Made by a program: the position numbers and the translations under genes | Shown here: piece by piece, positions 23,832 to 32,607 of the stretch | How the letters are laid out: the number at the start of each line of letters is the position of its first letter | Position numbering within the stretch: the first letter of the stretch is position 1 | The notes under the pieces: generated by a model | The model's database searches: none | Seen by the model: only the letters and a program-made list of their open reading frames with translations | What the model was told of the DNA's origin: nothing | Assembly: GCA_035546295.1 (NCBI GenBank) | Contig: DATKBT010000042.1 | Coordinates: 1 to 47,562 of the forward strand | Direction of reading: 5' to 3' | Source of the DNA: DATKBT01 sp035546295 | GTDB taxonomy: Bacteria > Acidobacteriota > Thermoanaerobaculia > Multivoradales > Multivoraceae | DNA: 47,562 nt

Positions 23832-25118
23832 ATGGCGTGGCGTCACATCGTCGTCCTTTGTGCCGCGGTCCTCGGTCACAGCACCGCAGCTCGACCGCAG
23901 GCGCTCGACCTGAGAAACCTCAGCGGGCGCAGCGCCGGCCTCGCGGGCGCCGGCAGCGCGAGCGTCGACGATGCCTCGGCGGTGGTCGCCAACCCCGCCA
24001 TGCTCTCCCGCCTCGACAGGGTCGCGGTCGAGCTCGCAGCGCGCCGCGTCGATCGCGGCCCCGCCCTTTTCTCCATCGACGGGACCTTCGAGGCCACCGA
24101 CCTCGAGGAGGAGCGCACCGTCGCGGCCGCCTTCGTCGGCTGGCGGGCGGGGGGCAGCGACGGGAGGCTGGGGGTCGGGCTCGGCTTCCACTCCCCATTC
24201 GAGTCTCAGACGCGCTGGGGTCTCGACTTCTTCCGGCGCTTCGACACCCGCGTCGAGACGATCGACATCGAGGAGGTCTCGGCGGCCGTGGCCTGGAGGA
24301 TCGGGCGGTGGAGCTTCGCAGCCGGTCCGCGGTACGTCTCGGGCGACCTCGAACGCGTCACCGTGATGCCGGTCGGCTCGCCGATTGCGACCGGATTTCG
24401 GGGCGAGGCCGACGTGCGCGCCATCGCCGACGTCTCCGCCTGGGGATGGAGCGTCGCGGTTGATCACCAGCGCGCGGCCTGGGGCGCGGCGCTCGTCGCC
24501 CGCTCGAAGGTCGACCTGCGCGCAGAATCGAAAGGAGCAGAGGTCGAGCTGGTGGACTTCTTTCTCGCCGACGAGGGACTGAGGGAAGGCGCGCTCGAGG
24601 TCATCGAGCCGCAGCTCGAGTTCCTGGAGGGATTCGACTGGCCGCTGGCCTTCGATCTGCCGCTCGAGCTGCGCGTCGCCTTCTGGGCCGCGCCCCATCC
24701 CAGGCTCAGCCTCCACCTCGACCTGTCTCACCAGGAGTGGTCGGAGGTGCTGAGCCTGACGCCGAGGTTCAACTTCCGCCAACGCTTCCCGATCCCGTTC
24801 CCCCAGCAGCGGGCCTTCGACGATACCCTCGCCGCGAGGCTCGGCGCCGAGATCTCGCTGTCGGCGGCCTGGCGCCTCTATTTCGGCGTCGCCGACGAGG
24901 AGTCGTTCGTCGCCGATCGGATCGTCGACGTCGGGCTTCCGTCGGGGGACTCGAGAATCCTGGCCTTCGGTGCCGGCTGGGAGCACGGACGATTCGGCAT
25001 CGACGCCGCCTTCGCCGAGGTCGACATCGACGACCTGGTGGAGCCGGCGGAGGTCCGCGACACCACGCTGAGCACCGATCGAAGCGAGCTCACCATCTCG
25101 CTGCGCCTCGCGTTCTGA
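23832..25118 (+). CDS. FadL/TodX-family outer-membrane transport protein
   Basis: 428 residues from the ATG at 23832; AAGGAG eight bases upstream fixes the start. A signal peptide ends near 'ARPQALDL'. The mature N-terminus contains 'GRSAGLAGAGSASVDDASAV' and the FadL hallmark 'ANPAMLSRL', followed by beta-strands to a C-terminal Phe. The family lets hydrophobic molecules such as long-chain fatty acids, alkanes or aromatics cross the outer membrane. Its place after a P450 suggests uptake of a hydrophobic substrate for oxidation; this is inference. The gene converges with the ADOP permease gene, and both stop codons lie in one hairpin. Confidence 0.85.
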   Translation: MAWRHIVVLCAAVLGHSTAARPQALDLRNLSGRSAGLAGAGSASVDDASAVVANPAMLSRLDRVAVELAARRVDRGPALFSIDGTFEATDLEEERTVAAAFVGWRAGGSDGRLGVGLGFHSPFESQTRWGLDFFRRFDTRVETIDIEEVSAAVAWRIGRWSFAAGPRYVSGDLERVTVMPVGSPIATGFRGEADVRAIADVSAWGWSVAVDHQRAAWGAALVARSKVDLRAESKGAEVELVDFFLADEGLREGALEVIEPQLEFLEGFDWPLAFDLPLELRVAFWAAPHPRLSLHLDLSHQEWSEVLSLTPRFNFRQRFPIPFPQQRAFDDTLAARLGAEISLSAAWRLYFGVADEESFVADRIVDVGLPSGDSRILAFGAGWEHGRFGIDAAFAEVDIDDLVEPAEVRDTTLSTDRSELTISLRLAF

Positions 25119-25140
25119 GCCAGCTCGATGAGCTGGCTCA
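25116..25140. terminator. Bidirectional hairpin containing both convergent stop codons
   Basis: TGAGCCAGCTC (25116-25126), GAT, GAGCTGGCTCA (25130-25140) form a perfect 11-bp stem. The TGA of the FadL gene (25116-25118) and that of the ADOP gene (25138-25140 on the minus strand) are its outermost three pairs. No T-run is present on either side. Confidence 0.55.
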
Positions 25141-27795
25141 CTCGACCGCGAGAGAACGCGCCGGGTCGGTGCGCGCCGCGCGTTGCGCCGGCCACCAGGC
25201 CGCCACGATCGCGATCAGCGCCAAGCCGCCCGCGACCCCTCCGAACACCCAGGGATCGCGCGGGCTGACCGAGAACAGCAGCGACTCGAGCGCGCGCGAC
25301 AGCGCGAGAGCGCCCGCCAGCCCGAGCGCGGCGCCGAGCATGGTCAGGCGCAGGCCCCGGCCGAGCACCGAGGAGACGACGTCGCGCGCGGTCGCGCCCA
25401 GGGCGAGCCGGATGGCGAGCTCGCGGACGCGCTCGCTCACCGAGCGCTCCATCACTCCGTAGACGCCGATCGCGCCGAGCGCGAAGGCGGCGAGGGCGAA
25501 CAGCCCGACCAGGAGGGCGGTCACCCGGGGACCGGACAGGTTCTCGGCCAGGATCTGCTCCATCGTCGCGACCCGGTCGATCGCGGCGCCGCGATCGAGC
25601 GCCGCGATCCGCTCCTCGACGGCCGGGATCAGGGCGTCCGGATCGCCTGCGACCGACATCATGATCGAGCGCCAGGCGATCCCCCGGGAGTGGAGCGTCG
25701 CCTGGGACTGGGAGTACGGGCGATAGATCACGGGAGGCGGCGCGGCGCGCGGCCCGGCGATGTGGACGTCGCGGGCGACGCCGACGACCGTGATCGCATC
25801 GCTCCCCTCCCACGGGAACGTCACCCGCTCGCCCACCGCCGGCCGGTCGCCGAACAGCCTCGCGGCGGTCGTCTCGGACAGGATCGCCACCCGCGGAGCG
25901 CCGGCCCGATCACTCTCCTCGAAGGCGCGTCCAGCCACCAGCTCGACCCCCGCGGTCTCGAAGTAGCTGGGCGTTACCGGCCGCCAGCTCGTCCACATCG
26001 GGTCCTGGCCGTCGGGCGGCGGCTCCCCCTCGGCCCAGATCCCCATCGTCCACCCGCTGTTCTGCACCGGAACGGCGTGCGCCGCCGACACCGAGCGCAC
26101 GCCCGGCAGCGTGGCCAGCTCGCGCTCGATCTCGCCGTAGTAGGCGCTCACCGCCTCGTGGCTCTCGAACCTCGCGCTCTCGGGGATCAGCACGAAGGTG
26201 AGGATGCCCTCGGTCTCGACCCCGAGCTCGACGTCCATGGCCTCGAGGAAGCTCTTGCCGAGCAGGCCGGCGCCGACCAGCAGCAGCACCGCCAGGGCGA
26301 CCTCGATGACCACCAGCGCCCCGCGCAGGCGCTCGCCGGATCGCCCTCCGCGGTCGCCGCGCGAGCCTGGCCGGAGATCAGCGCGGGCCGCGTGGAAGGC
26401 GGGAGCGAGGCCCACCAGCCAGCCGACGCCGACGGTGAGCGCCAGCGAGATGGCGAGCATTTCCCCGTCGAGGGTGACCTCGTCGATCCGAGGCATGTCG
26501 CGAGGCAGCACCGAGACCAGCGCCTTCACACCGAAGACCGCGGCCGCGATTCCGAGCGCGCCGCCGATCAGGGCGAGCACCGTGCTCTCGGTGAGCGCCT
26601 GGCGGACCAGCCGGAGGGGACGAGCTCCGAGCACGGTGCGCACCGTGACCTCGCGGCGTCGTTCGAGCGAGCGGGCGAGCACCAGGTTGGCGACGTTGGC
26701 GGTCGCCACCAGCAGAGTACAGACGATGGCGACCAACAGCAGCGTCATCGTCGGGCGCACCTCGTCGATCATCGAGTCGCGCAGGGGAACGACCGCCGCG
26801 CTTCGCGCGAAGTCGTTGGCGTAGCCCTCCCGCTCCCGCCAGCGCCCGGCGAGCGCCCTCATCTCCGCGTCGGCCGTGGCGACGTCGACTCCTGCACGGA
26901 GCCGTCCGATCACGTGCAAGTATCGGGCGTCCCACTGCGGGCCCTCCGGCGTCATGGCGAGAGGGCGCAGCAGGCGGGCGTCGCGCTGGAGCAGCGCGAG
27001 ACCAGCCGGCAGCACCCCGACGATCTCGACCGGCCGATCATCGAGACGGATCGTCTGCCCCACGACGTCGGAAGCTCCCGACAGCTCCTGCTGCCAGAAG
27101 CCGTGGGTCACGAGAACGCGATCACGCTCGGGGGTCTCGTCGGAGCGCTCGAGATCGCGGCCGAGGATCGGAGCGGCGCCGAGCACCTCGAGCAGCTCGG
27201 CGGTCGCCTCGGGACCCTGGATGACGTCGGTGCCGTGCTCGCGGTTCCAGCGGAAGCCGCTCTGCGACCAGGCCGCGATCGACTGGTAGGACGTGGCCTC
27301 CTCCCGCAGCCACGAGACCATCTCCTTCGACCACCACATCTCGGGCCAGACGTCGACCAGGCGCTCCGGCTCGGCGTAGGGGAGCGGCTTCCAGACCACC
27401 GAGCGCACGACGCTGGAGACCACGGTGCTGGCGCCGATGCCGAGGGCCAGCGTGAGGAGCGCGATCGCCGTCCACTGTGGGCGCGAACGCAGCGAGCGCA
27501 GAGCGAAGCGGACGTCGGTGATCATCGAGCTCATGGGGCTCCTCGAGTCGCTGTGACGCTTCGGGCCGCGCAGCGTCGCCACGAGGCGGCGCTCGACGGC
27601 GTGGAGGTGGAGGGCATCGGCGGCGGCGAGGGTGCAGCGCCAGAGTGCGCGCAGTGCTCGAGCTCGACTCCGGGAGTCACCCTGCCCCCACCAGGCGACC
27701 AGCTCGGCCTCCCACTCGCGCCGGTGCTCGGCCCGCCGCGACGACGGCGCCAGCAGCGAAGCCCAGCGCGCCAGCCTCCGGAGGAGAGAGGTCAC
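25138..27795 (-). CDS. ADOP-type ABC transporter permease (MacB/FtsX duplicated permease)
   Basis: 885 residues from a GTG at 27795 that overlaps the PadR stop codon (GTGA). An N-terminal prefix of about 90 residues ('EHRREWEAELVAWWG') precedes 'ITDVRFALRSLRSRPQWTAI', the usual start of the acidobacterial duplicated orphan permease family. Two copies of a MacB-type periplasmic domain plus FtsX helices follow; the last contains 'GVYGVMERSVSERVRELAIR' and 'LALGATARDV'. Such permeases lack an adjacent ATPase and are often controlled by a PadR repressor encoded just upstream, as here. Export of a toxic compound or a signalling role is proposed for the family; the substrate is unknown. Confidence 0.93.
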   Translation of the reverse strand: MTSLLRRLARWASLLAPSSRRAEHRREWEAELVAWWGQGDSRSRARALRALWRCTLAAADALHLHAVERRLVATLRGPKRHSDSRSPMSSMITDVRFALRSLRSRPQWTAIALLTLALGIGASTVVSSVVRSVVWKPLPYAEPERLVDVWPEMWWSKEMVSWLREEATSYQSIAAWSQSGFRWNREHGTDVIQGPEATAELLEVLGAAPILGRDLERSDETPERDRVLVTHGFWQQELSGASDVVGQTIRLDDRPVEIVGVLPAGLALLQRDARLLRPLAMTPEGPQWDARYLHVIGRLRAGVDVATADAEMRALAGRWREREGYANDFARSAAVVPLRDSMIDEVRPTMTLLLVAIVCTLLVATANVANLVLARSLERRREVTVRTVLGARPLRLVRQALTESTVLALIGGALGIAAAVFGVKALVSVLPRDMPRIDEVTLDGEMLAISLALTVGVGWLVGLAPAFHAARADLRPGSRGDRGGRSGERLRGALVVIEVALAVLLLVGAGLLGKSFLEAMDVELGVETEGILTFVLIPESARFESHEAVSAYYGEIERELATLPGVRSVSAAHAVPVQNSGWTMGIWAEGEPPPDGQDPMWTSWRPVTPSYFETAGVELVAGRAFEESDRAGAPRVAILSETTAARLFGDRPAVGERVTFPWEGSDAITVVGVARDVHIAGPRAAPPPVIYRPYSQSQATLHSRGIAWRSIMMSVAGDPDALIPAVEERIAALDRGAAIDRVATMEQILAENLSGPRVTALLVGLFALAAFALGAIGVYGVMERSVSERVRELAIRLALGATARDVVSSVLGRGLRLTMLGAALGLAGALALSRALESLLFSVSPRDPWVFGGVAGGLALIAIVAAWWPAQRAARTDPARSLAVE

Positions 27796-28130
27796 GTCCC
27801 TCCTCGGAGAGGAGAGAGATCCGCCTCCCCGTCGGCCGGGAACACGCGCGCCAGCCCGTGGTAGCGCTCGAGCGCCTTCGACAGCGCCTCCTCACCGGCG
27901 CCGGTCAACCGGTAGTAGCGGCGCGCCGGCCGCCCCTGCGCGGTGGCCGTTCCCTCGTCCTCCCAGGAGGACTCGAGCAGGCCCGCCTCCTCGAGGCGCC
28001 GAAGAGCCGGGTACACCGTGCCGTCGGGCAGGCCCGAGGCGTCCATGATGTCGAAGCCGTAGCGGCGGCCGCGGGCGATCGCGAGCAGCACGACGCCCGT
28101 GGAGTAGGTCAGGTGGATTCGGCGGGACAT
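27792..28130 (-). CDS. PadR-family transcriptional regulator
   Basis: 112 residues. The winged-helix pattern is clear: 'LTYSTGVVLLAIARGRRYGF', then 'LPDGTVYPALRRLEEAGLLE' as recognition helix and wing, and 'RPARRYYRLTGAGEEALSKA'. PadR proteins repress adjacent export genes and release DNA on binding a small molecule. The stop overlaps the GTG of the ADOP permease, so both are made from one message. The upstream region contains two pairs of direct repeats, probably its own operators. Confidence 0.92.
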   Translation of the reverse strand: MSRRIHLTYSTGVVLLAIARGRRYGFDIMDASGLPDGTVYPALRRLEEAGLLESSWEDEGTATAQGRPARRYYRLTGAGEEALSKALERYHGLARVFPADGEADLSPLRGGT

Positions 28131-28140
28131 GGGAGCTCGG

Positions 28141-28224
28141 TTCCTCTCTGGGGAGGGTACGCTTCCTCTCTGGGGAGGGTACGCTAGAATTCTCTATAGG
28201 GTTGCAGAGAATTCTCTATAGGGT
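28141..28224 (-). promoter_or_regulatory. PadR-ADOP promoter with two pairs of repeats at 22-bp period
   Basis: A 22-bp unit is repeated exactly in tandem at 28141-28162 and 28163-28184. Immediately upstream, in the sense of transcription, AGAATTCTCTATAGGGT occurs at 28186-28202 and 28208-28224, again 22 bp apart. The second copy extends to a perfect palindrome AGAGAATTCTCT (28206-28217). On the minus strand both copies contain CTATAG, which could serve as -10. The equal spacing, two helical turns, suits a dimeric repressor on one DNA face. Confidence 0.65.
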
Positions 28225-28251
28225 CACGCGCAATCTCCGGCGGCGCGTCCT

Positions 28252-28315
28252 CTTCGGTAACGGCGAAGCCTGACGGCGCGCCCATCGGCCGAGCAGGGGC
28301 TCGCCGTTACGGAAG
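28252..28315 (-). terminator. Inverted repeat at the 3' end of the BNR protein gene
   Basis: CTTCGGTAACGGCGA (28252-28266) and TCGCCGTTACGGAAG (28301-28315) are inverted with one mismatch across 34 bases. The TAA stop of the BNR gene (28307-28309 on the minus strand) lies within the right arm. No T-run follows. It may end transcription or protect the message end. Confidence 0.4.
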
Positions 28316-31300
28316 ACCGGGGACGATGACGCCGCCGAGGCCGAGCTCCAGGATGCGGGCGTCGAGGTCGGGCAGCTCGGTCTCGAGCACCCGCACGGCC
28401 TCGGCGATCAGCGGTTCGAGCTCGGCCTGCAGATCGTTCCAGCGGCGGTAGGTGCCCGCGGTCGGGCGGCCCAGGCTGCTGACGACGTGGGAGTAGAGGT
28501 AGGCGAACTGGTCGTCGATCTTGGGCGGGAAGTTGATCGGGTCCTGCCCCACCTCGTTCCGGGTCTGGATCAGCTTCTCCTCTGCGGCCCGGGTGGCGGC
28601 GACGAAGTCCTTCCCGGCCTGCTCGAGCGCCTCCCGCTCCGCCTCGGCGATCTCGACCTCGGCGGCGCGCTCGAGGATCGATTCGACCTGCTCGCGCGCG
28701 CTGCGCAGCGCCCGGATCTTCGAGTGGATGAAGCCGAGCCGGTCGCGCACCTCGAGCGCGAAACGAAACTGCTCCTCGAGGTCCTCCTGGCTCACGTCGC
28801 CGAGGCGCGGGTCCGCGACGACTCGGAATCGCTGCTCGGCGGTCACCTCCCGAGTCGCCTCGTACGCCGTGCCTCCTCCGTCCTCCACCTTCCCTGCGTC
28901 CGCAGTGTTCGCCCCGGCCACCCCTTCGTCACCGTCTCTCCGATCCTCCGTGGCTTCGAGCACGAGGCGCAGCCTGGCGCGATACTCGCCGGGCGCCGCG
29001 AACGGTCCGCCGGTGTAGGCCAGAGACATCACCGCGCCCTCCACCAGCTCCGGCGGCGGGTAGGTGAGATCCCAGGTCAGGCGGTTCATGCCCTGCTCGA
29101 GGACGACCTCCTGCTTGCCGTCACCGCCCCCCCGGCGCCTGCTGCGCGCCGGCCGCTCCTCGACCTCCTCGGCGGCCTCGAAGGTATGGGCAACGCGATC
29201 CTGCTCGTCGACGATCTCGATCACTCCGCCCGGCTCGGCCGGGGCGGGCAGCCACAAGTCGAGGATTGCGCCGCGTGCCGCGCCGCGCCTCTCGACGCGG
29301 ACCGCGTCGGCGATCTCGAACAACCGGACCTCCTCGGGGACCACGCCCGGCTCGAGCTGACGGAGGCGCGTCAGGTCGTCGAGGATCCAGAACGACCGCC
29401 CCTGGGTGGCGACCACCAAGTCGTCGTGGTGGACCACCAGATCGGTGATCGGGCTGACCGGCAGGTCGAGCTGGAACGGCTGCCAGCGCGCGCCGCCGTC
29501 GAACGACACGAACATGCCGAACTCGGTGCCCGCGAACAGCAGGCCCTCGCGCCCGGTGTCCTCGCGCACGACCCGCACCGGGTGATCCTCGGGGAGCCCG
29601 GCGCTCACCGCCCGCCAGCTCTGGCCCCAGTCGTCGGTCCGGAAGACGAAGGGTCTGTAGTCGTCGAGGCGGTATCGGTAGGCGGCGACGTAGACGCGCC
29701 CCGGCGCGTGCGGCGAAGGCTCGATCGAGTTGATCGTCGCGTCGACCGGCATCTCCTCGGGCGTGACGTCGCTCCAGGTCGCGGCGCCGTCGCGCGAGAT
29801 GTGCACCAGCCCGTCGTCGGCCCCCGCCCACAGCTCGCCGGGCGCGTGCGGCGATTCGGCGAGCGCGAAGACGGTGTTGTAGACCTCGACGCCGGTGTGG
29901 TCGTGCTGGACCGGGCCGCCGGGGAGCTGCTGCTTCTCGGCGTCGTCGCGGGTGAGGTCAGGGCTGATCGTCTCCCAGGTCTTCCCACCGTCGCGCGTGC
30001 GGTGGACGAAGTTCGAGGCGTGATAGACGACATCGGGGTCGTGCCGCGAGATCAGGATCGGCGCGTTCCACTGGAACCGGTAGGCCAGGTCCTCGGGGGC
30101 GGTGCCGTCCTGCATCTGGGGATAGAGGATGACGTTGCGCGAGTAGCCGGTCGCGTGGTCGTAGCGATCGATCTGTCCCAGGTAGTTGCCGGAGTAGACG
30201 ATGTCGGGGTTCCTGGGATCGACGGCGATGTGGCCGCTCTCGGCGCCCGCGACCGGATACCAGCTCTGCTCGGGCGCGATCCCGCCCTCGTCGACGGACG
30301 GCACCGAGATCGTCGTGTTGTCCTGCTGCGCGCCGTAGACGCGATAGGGGAACCGGTTGTCGACGGTGACGCGGTAGAACTCGGCGGTCGGCTGGTTGTG
30401 GAGCGTCGACCAGGTCTCGCCGCCGTCGAGAGAGACGGTGGCGCCGCCGTCGTTGCCCTCGACCATGATCTCGGGGTGGTCGGGATGGATCCACAGGTCG
30501 TGGTTGTCGCCGTGCGGCGTGGGCACCCGCTCGAAGCTCGTGCCGCCGTCGATCGAGCGCCAGAAACCGACGTTCATCACCCACACGGTGTTGCGGTCGG
30601 CGGGATCCGCCAGCACGTGGCTGTAGTACCAGCCGCGCGTCTGCAGCTCGCGGTCGGTGCTGGTGCGCCGCCAGCTCTCGCCGCCGTCGTCGGAGCGGAA
30701 CAGGCCTCCCCGCCCCTGGTCGGCGAATTCCCGGCCCTGGTCGGCCGTCACCCGACCCTGGTCGGCCGTCACCAGCGCCCAGACGCGCTCCGGGTCCACC
30801 GGCGAGACGCTGACCCCGATGCGCCCGAGGACCCCGTCCGGCAGATCCTTTTCGAGCCGCTTCCAGGTGTCACCGCCGTCGACGCTCTTGTACAGGCCGC
30901 TCTCCTCGCCGCCGTCGATCAGCGTCCAGGGCTTGCGCTCCATCCGCCAGATCGCGGCATAGAGGACCCGGGGGTTGGATGCGTCGAGCGAGAGATCGAC
31001 CGCCCCGGCGGTGTCGGAGACGGCGAGCACGTGCTCCCAGCTCGCGCCGCCGTCGCGGGTGCGGTAGACGCCGCGCTCCGGGTTCGGTCCGAAGGCCTGC
31101 CCGAGCGCCGCGACCCAGGCGGTGTCGGGATCGGCGGGATGGACGGCGATCCTGCCGACCAGCCCGGCCCGCTCGAGGCCGACGTGCGAGAAGGACTTCG
31201 CGCCGTCGGTCGAGCGATAGACGCCGTCCCCGATCGAGACGTTGCCGCGCGGGCAGGCCGAGCCGGTGCCGATCCAGATCACGTTGGGATCCGAGGGTGC

Positions 31301-31615
31301 CACCGCCACCGCTCCGATCGAGCCGACCCCGAGGTCGTCGTCGGAGACGTTCTCCCAGGTCGTCCCGGCATTGGTCGTCCGCCACACGCCGCCGCCGGTG
31401 GAGCCCATGTAGAAGGTGAAGGGCTCCTGGCGGACTCCCGCGACCGCGGTGACGCGGCCACCCCGCGAAGGACCGATCGAGCGGTAGGAGAGCTCCTCGA
31501 AGAGGGCCGGGTCGACCGGCGGTTTCTCGTCGTCGGCGGCCCGGACGGGCGCGTCGAGGCCGAGGAGGAAGAGAAGGAGAAGCAGGACGAGCGGCACGGG
31601 GACGAGGCGGCGCAT
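28307..31615 (-). CDS. Secreted BNR/VPS10 (sortilin-like) beta-propeller protein 1
   Basis: 1102 residues from the ATG at 31615, with AAGGAG upstream and a signal peptide ('PLVLLLLLFLLGLDAPVRA'). BNR/Asp-box repeats run through the first 750 residues: 'YRSIGPSRGGRVTAVAGV', 'VYRSTDGAKSFSHVGL', 'YRTRDGGASWEHVL', 'LFRSDDGGESWRRT'. A helical C-terminal part with 'IHSKIRALRSAREQVESIL' follows. The family is often annotated as glycosyl hydrolase, but no catalytic residues are identifiable. A loop carries the tandem peptide 'VTADQGR' from a short DNA repeat near 30718-30775. A second protein of the family is at 35070-38519, on the other strand. Confidence 0.85.
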   Translation of the reverse strand: MRRLVPVPLVLLLLLFLLGLDAPVRAADDEKPPVDPALFEELSYRSIGPSRGGRVTAVAGVRQEPFTFYMGSTGGGVWRTTNAGTTWENVSDDDLGVGSIGAVAVAPSDPNVIWIGTGSACPRGNVSIGDGVYRSTDGAKSFSHVGLERAGLVGRIAVHPADPDTAWVAALGQAFGPNPERGVYRTRDGGASWEHVLAVSDTAGAVDLSLDASNPRVLYAAIWRMERKPWTLIDGGEESGLYKSVDGGDTWKRLEKDLPDGVLGRIGVSVSPVDPERVWALVTADQGRVTADQGREFADQGRGGLFRSDDGGESWRRTSTDRELQTRGWYYSHVLADPADRNTVWVMNVGFWRSIDGGTSFERVPTPHGDNHDLWIHPDHPEIMVEGNDGGATVSLDGGETWSTLHNQPTAEFYRVTVDNRFPYRVYGAQQDNTTISVPSVDEGGIAPEQSWYPVAGAESGHIAVDPRNPDIVYSGNYLGQIDRYDHATGYSRNVILYPQMQDGTAPEDLAYRFQWNAPILISRHDPDVVYHASNFVHRTRDGGKTWETISPDLTRDDAEKQQLPGGPVQHDHTGVEVYNTVFALAESPHAPGELWAGADDGLVHISRDGAATWSDVTPEEMPVDATINSIEPSPHAPGRVYVAAYRYRLDDYRPFVFRTDDWGQSWRAVSAGLPEDHPVRVVREDTGREGLLFAGTEFGMFVSFDGGARWQPFQLDLPVSPITDLVVHHDDLVVATQGRSFWILDDLTRLRQLEPGVVPEEVRLFEIADAVRVERRGAARGAILDLWLPAPAEPGGVIEIVDEQDRVAHTFEAAEEVEERPARSRRRGGGDGKQEVVLEQGMNRLTWDLTYPPPELVEGAVMSLAYTGGPFAAPGEYRARLRLVLEATEDRRDGDEGVAGANTADAGKVEDGGGTAYEATREVTAEQRFRVVADPRLGDVSQEDLEEQFRFALEVRDRLGFIHSKIRALRSAREQVESILERAAEVEIAEAEREALEQAGKDFVAATRAAEEKLIQTRNEVGQDPINFPPKIDDQFAYLYSHVVSSLGRPTAGTYRRWNDLQAELEPLIAEAVRVLETELPDLDARILELGLGGVIVPGLP

Positions 31616-31641
31616 CAACGAGGCTCCTTCAGAAAACGAAA

Positions 31642-31663
31642 AGGGGCGGCCGAAGCCGCCCCT
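31642..31663 (-). terminator. Rho-independent terminator after the DUF4399 gene
   Basis: On the minus strand a 9-bp GC stem (AGGGGCGGC / GCCGCCCCT) with a TTCG loop is followed at once by a T-rich tail TTTTCGTTTT. It ends the DUF4399 transcript 28 bases past its stop and separates it from the BNR gene, whose ribosome-binding site follows directly. It is the best terminator in the window. Confidence 0.85.
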
Positions 31664-31691
31664 GCATCCCTCACCATCGGCCAACCGCTGG

Positions 31692-32252
31692 TCAGCCCTC
31701 GGCGGACTCCTCGCCGGCCTCTTCCACGGTCACCGTGATCGACGTGCACAGACCCGGCTCGTCGAGGGTGCGATGCTCGCCGTCGCCGATCTGGAGCGTC
31801 AGGGTGTGCTCGCCCGCGCTGAGCGGAACCTCGATCATGTTCGACCCGTCGCCGAAGTGGATCCACGGCTCGGCCGTGGGGATCACCGTGCCCGCCGGCA
31901 GGCACTCGCCATCGATCGCCAGGTGGTGATGCCCGAAGCCCTCGTGCACCATCCCCTCCCCGACCGGCTCGATCTGGAAGTTCTCGACCTCGAACATCAC
32001 GTGCACCGGCTCGGCGACCGAGAGCACGGCGCCGTCGGTCGGCTCGACGAAGTAGACGCGGGGCGCTCCGCCCTCCTCGGCGGCAGGCGCGGGGGCGGCC
32101 GCAGTGTCCTCGGCCGCAGTGTCCTCGGCCGCCTCCTCGGGAGCCGTCTCGGCTCCGCCGCAGGCGATCGCGAGCACCAAGCTGGCGGCGCCCAGCAGCC
32201 CCGCAAGGCGCTGGATCCATCGGCTCGGGGTGGTCTTCGGGATCATCTTCAT
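31692..32252 (-). CDS. DUF4399 lipoprotein
   Basis: 186 residues. A lipobox 'LAIACGG' ends the signal peptide; an Ala/Glu/Pro-rich linker ('APEEAAEDTAAEDTAAAP') leads to a DUF4399 domain from about residue 65. Its features are 'VYFVEPTDGAVLS', 'GEGMVHEGFGHHHLAIDG' and 'WIHFGDGSN', ending in 'TLQIGDGEHRTL'. The conserved His positions (FGHHH, IHFG, GEHR) suggest metal binding, which is inference; the family has no established function that I know. It lies 49 bases after rpsN on the same strand, downstream of a TonB receptor, and is followed by a strong terminator. The arrangement fits a metal-acquisition operon. Confidence 0.85.
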   Translation of the reverse strand: MKMIPKTTPSRWIQRLAGLLGAASLVLAIACGGAETAPEEAAEDTAAEDTAAAPAPAAEEGGAPRVYFVEPTDGAVLSVAEPVHVMFEVENFQIEPVGEGMVHEGFGHHHLAIDGECLPAGTVIPTAEPWIHFGDGSNMIEVPLSAGEHTLTLQIGDGEHRTLDEPGLCTSITVTVEEAGEESAEG

Positions 32253-32301
32253 CTCCTGTCGTGCAGTTCCGATTCCTGGGCCGACCTCGGCGGGGTGGCG
32301 A

Positions 32302-32607
32302 CTACCAGCTGGACTTGGTCACCCCGGGGAGCTCGCCGCGCAGGGCGAGGTCGCGGAGCGCGATGCGGGAGAGCCCGAACTTCCGGTAGTAGCCGCGCGG
32401 CCGGCCGGTGAGGAAACAGCGGTTGCGAACCCGGACCGCGCTGGAGTCGCGCGGGAGCTGGTTGAGCTGCCGGATGGCGAGCTGGCGCTCCTCCTCGGGA
32501 GTCTTCGGGTCGCGGATGATCTCCTTGAGCTCCTGGCGCCGCTCGCGCCGGTTCTCGACCATCTGCATCCGTTTCTCGTTCTTGCTGATCGCAGCCTTCG
32601 ATGCCAT
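32302..32607 (-). CDS. rpsN: 30S ribosomal protein S14, zinc-independent (C-) form
   Basis: 101 residues from the ATG at 32607. It aligns along its length with the long S14 type: 'LPRDSSAVRVRNRC', 'TGRPRGYYRKFGLSRIALRD' and 'GELPGVTKSSW' at the end. The two CXXC pairs of the zinc-binding form are absent. The gene is far from any ribosomal-protein cluster, between a TonB receptor gene and DUF4399. Isolated C- paralogs commonly replace zinc-ribbon S14 when zinc is scarce and are under Zur control. No recognisable Zur box was found upstream. An in-frame upstream extension exists but lacks support. Confidence 0.93.
   Translation of the reverse strand: MASKAAISKNEKRMQMVENRRERRQELKEIIRDPKTPEEERQLAIRQLNQLPRDSSAVRVRNRCFLTGRPRGYYRKFGLSRIALRDLALRGELPGVTKSSW

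Noticed and set aside
28487..31738. 1083-codon plus-strand frame
   Set aside because: It is antisense to BNR protein 1, with shadow composition and no recognisable motif.
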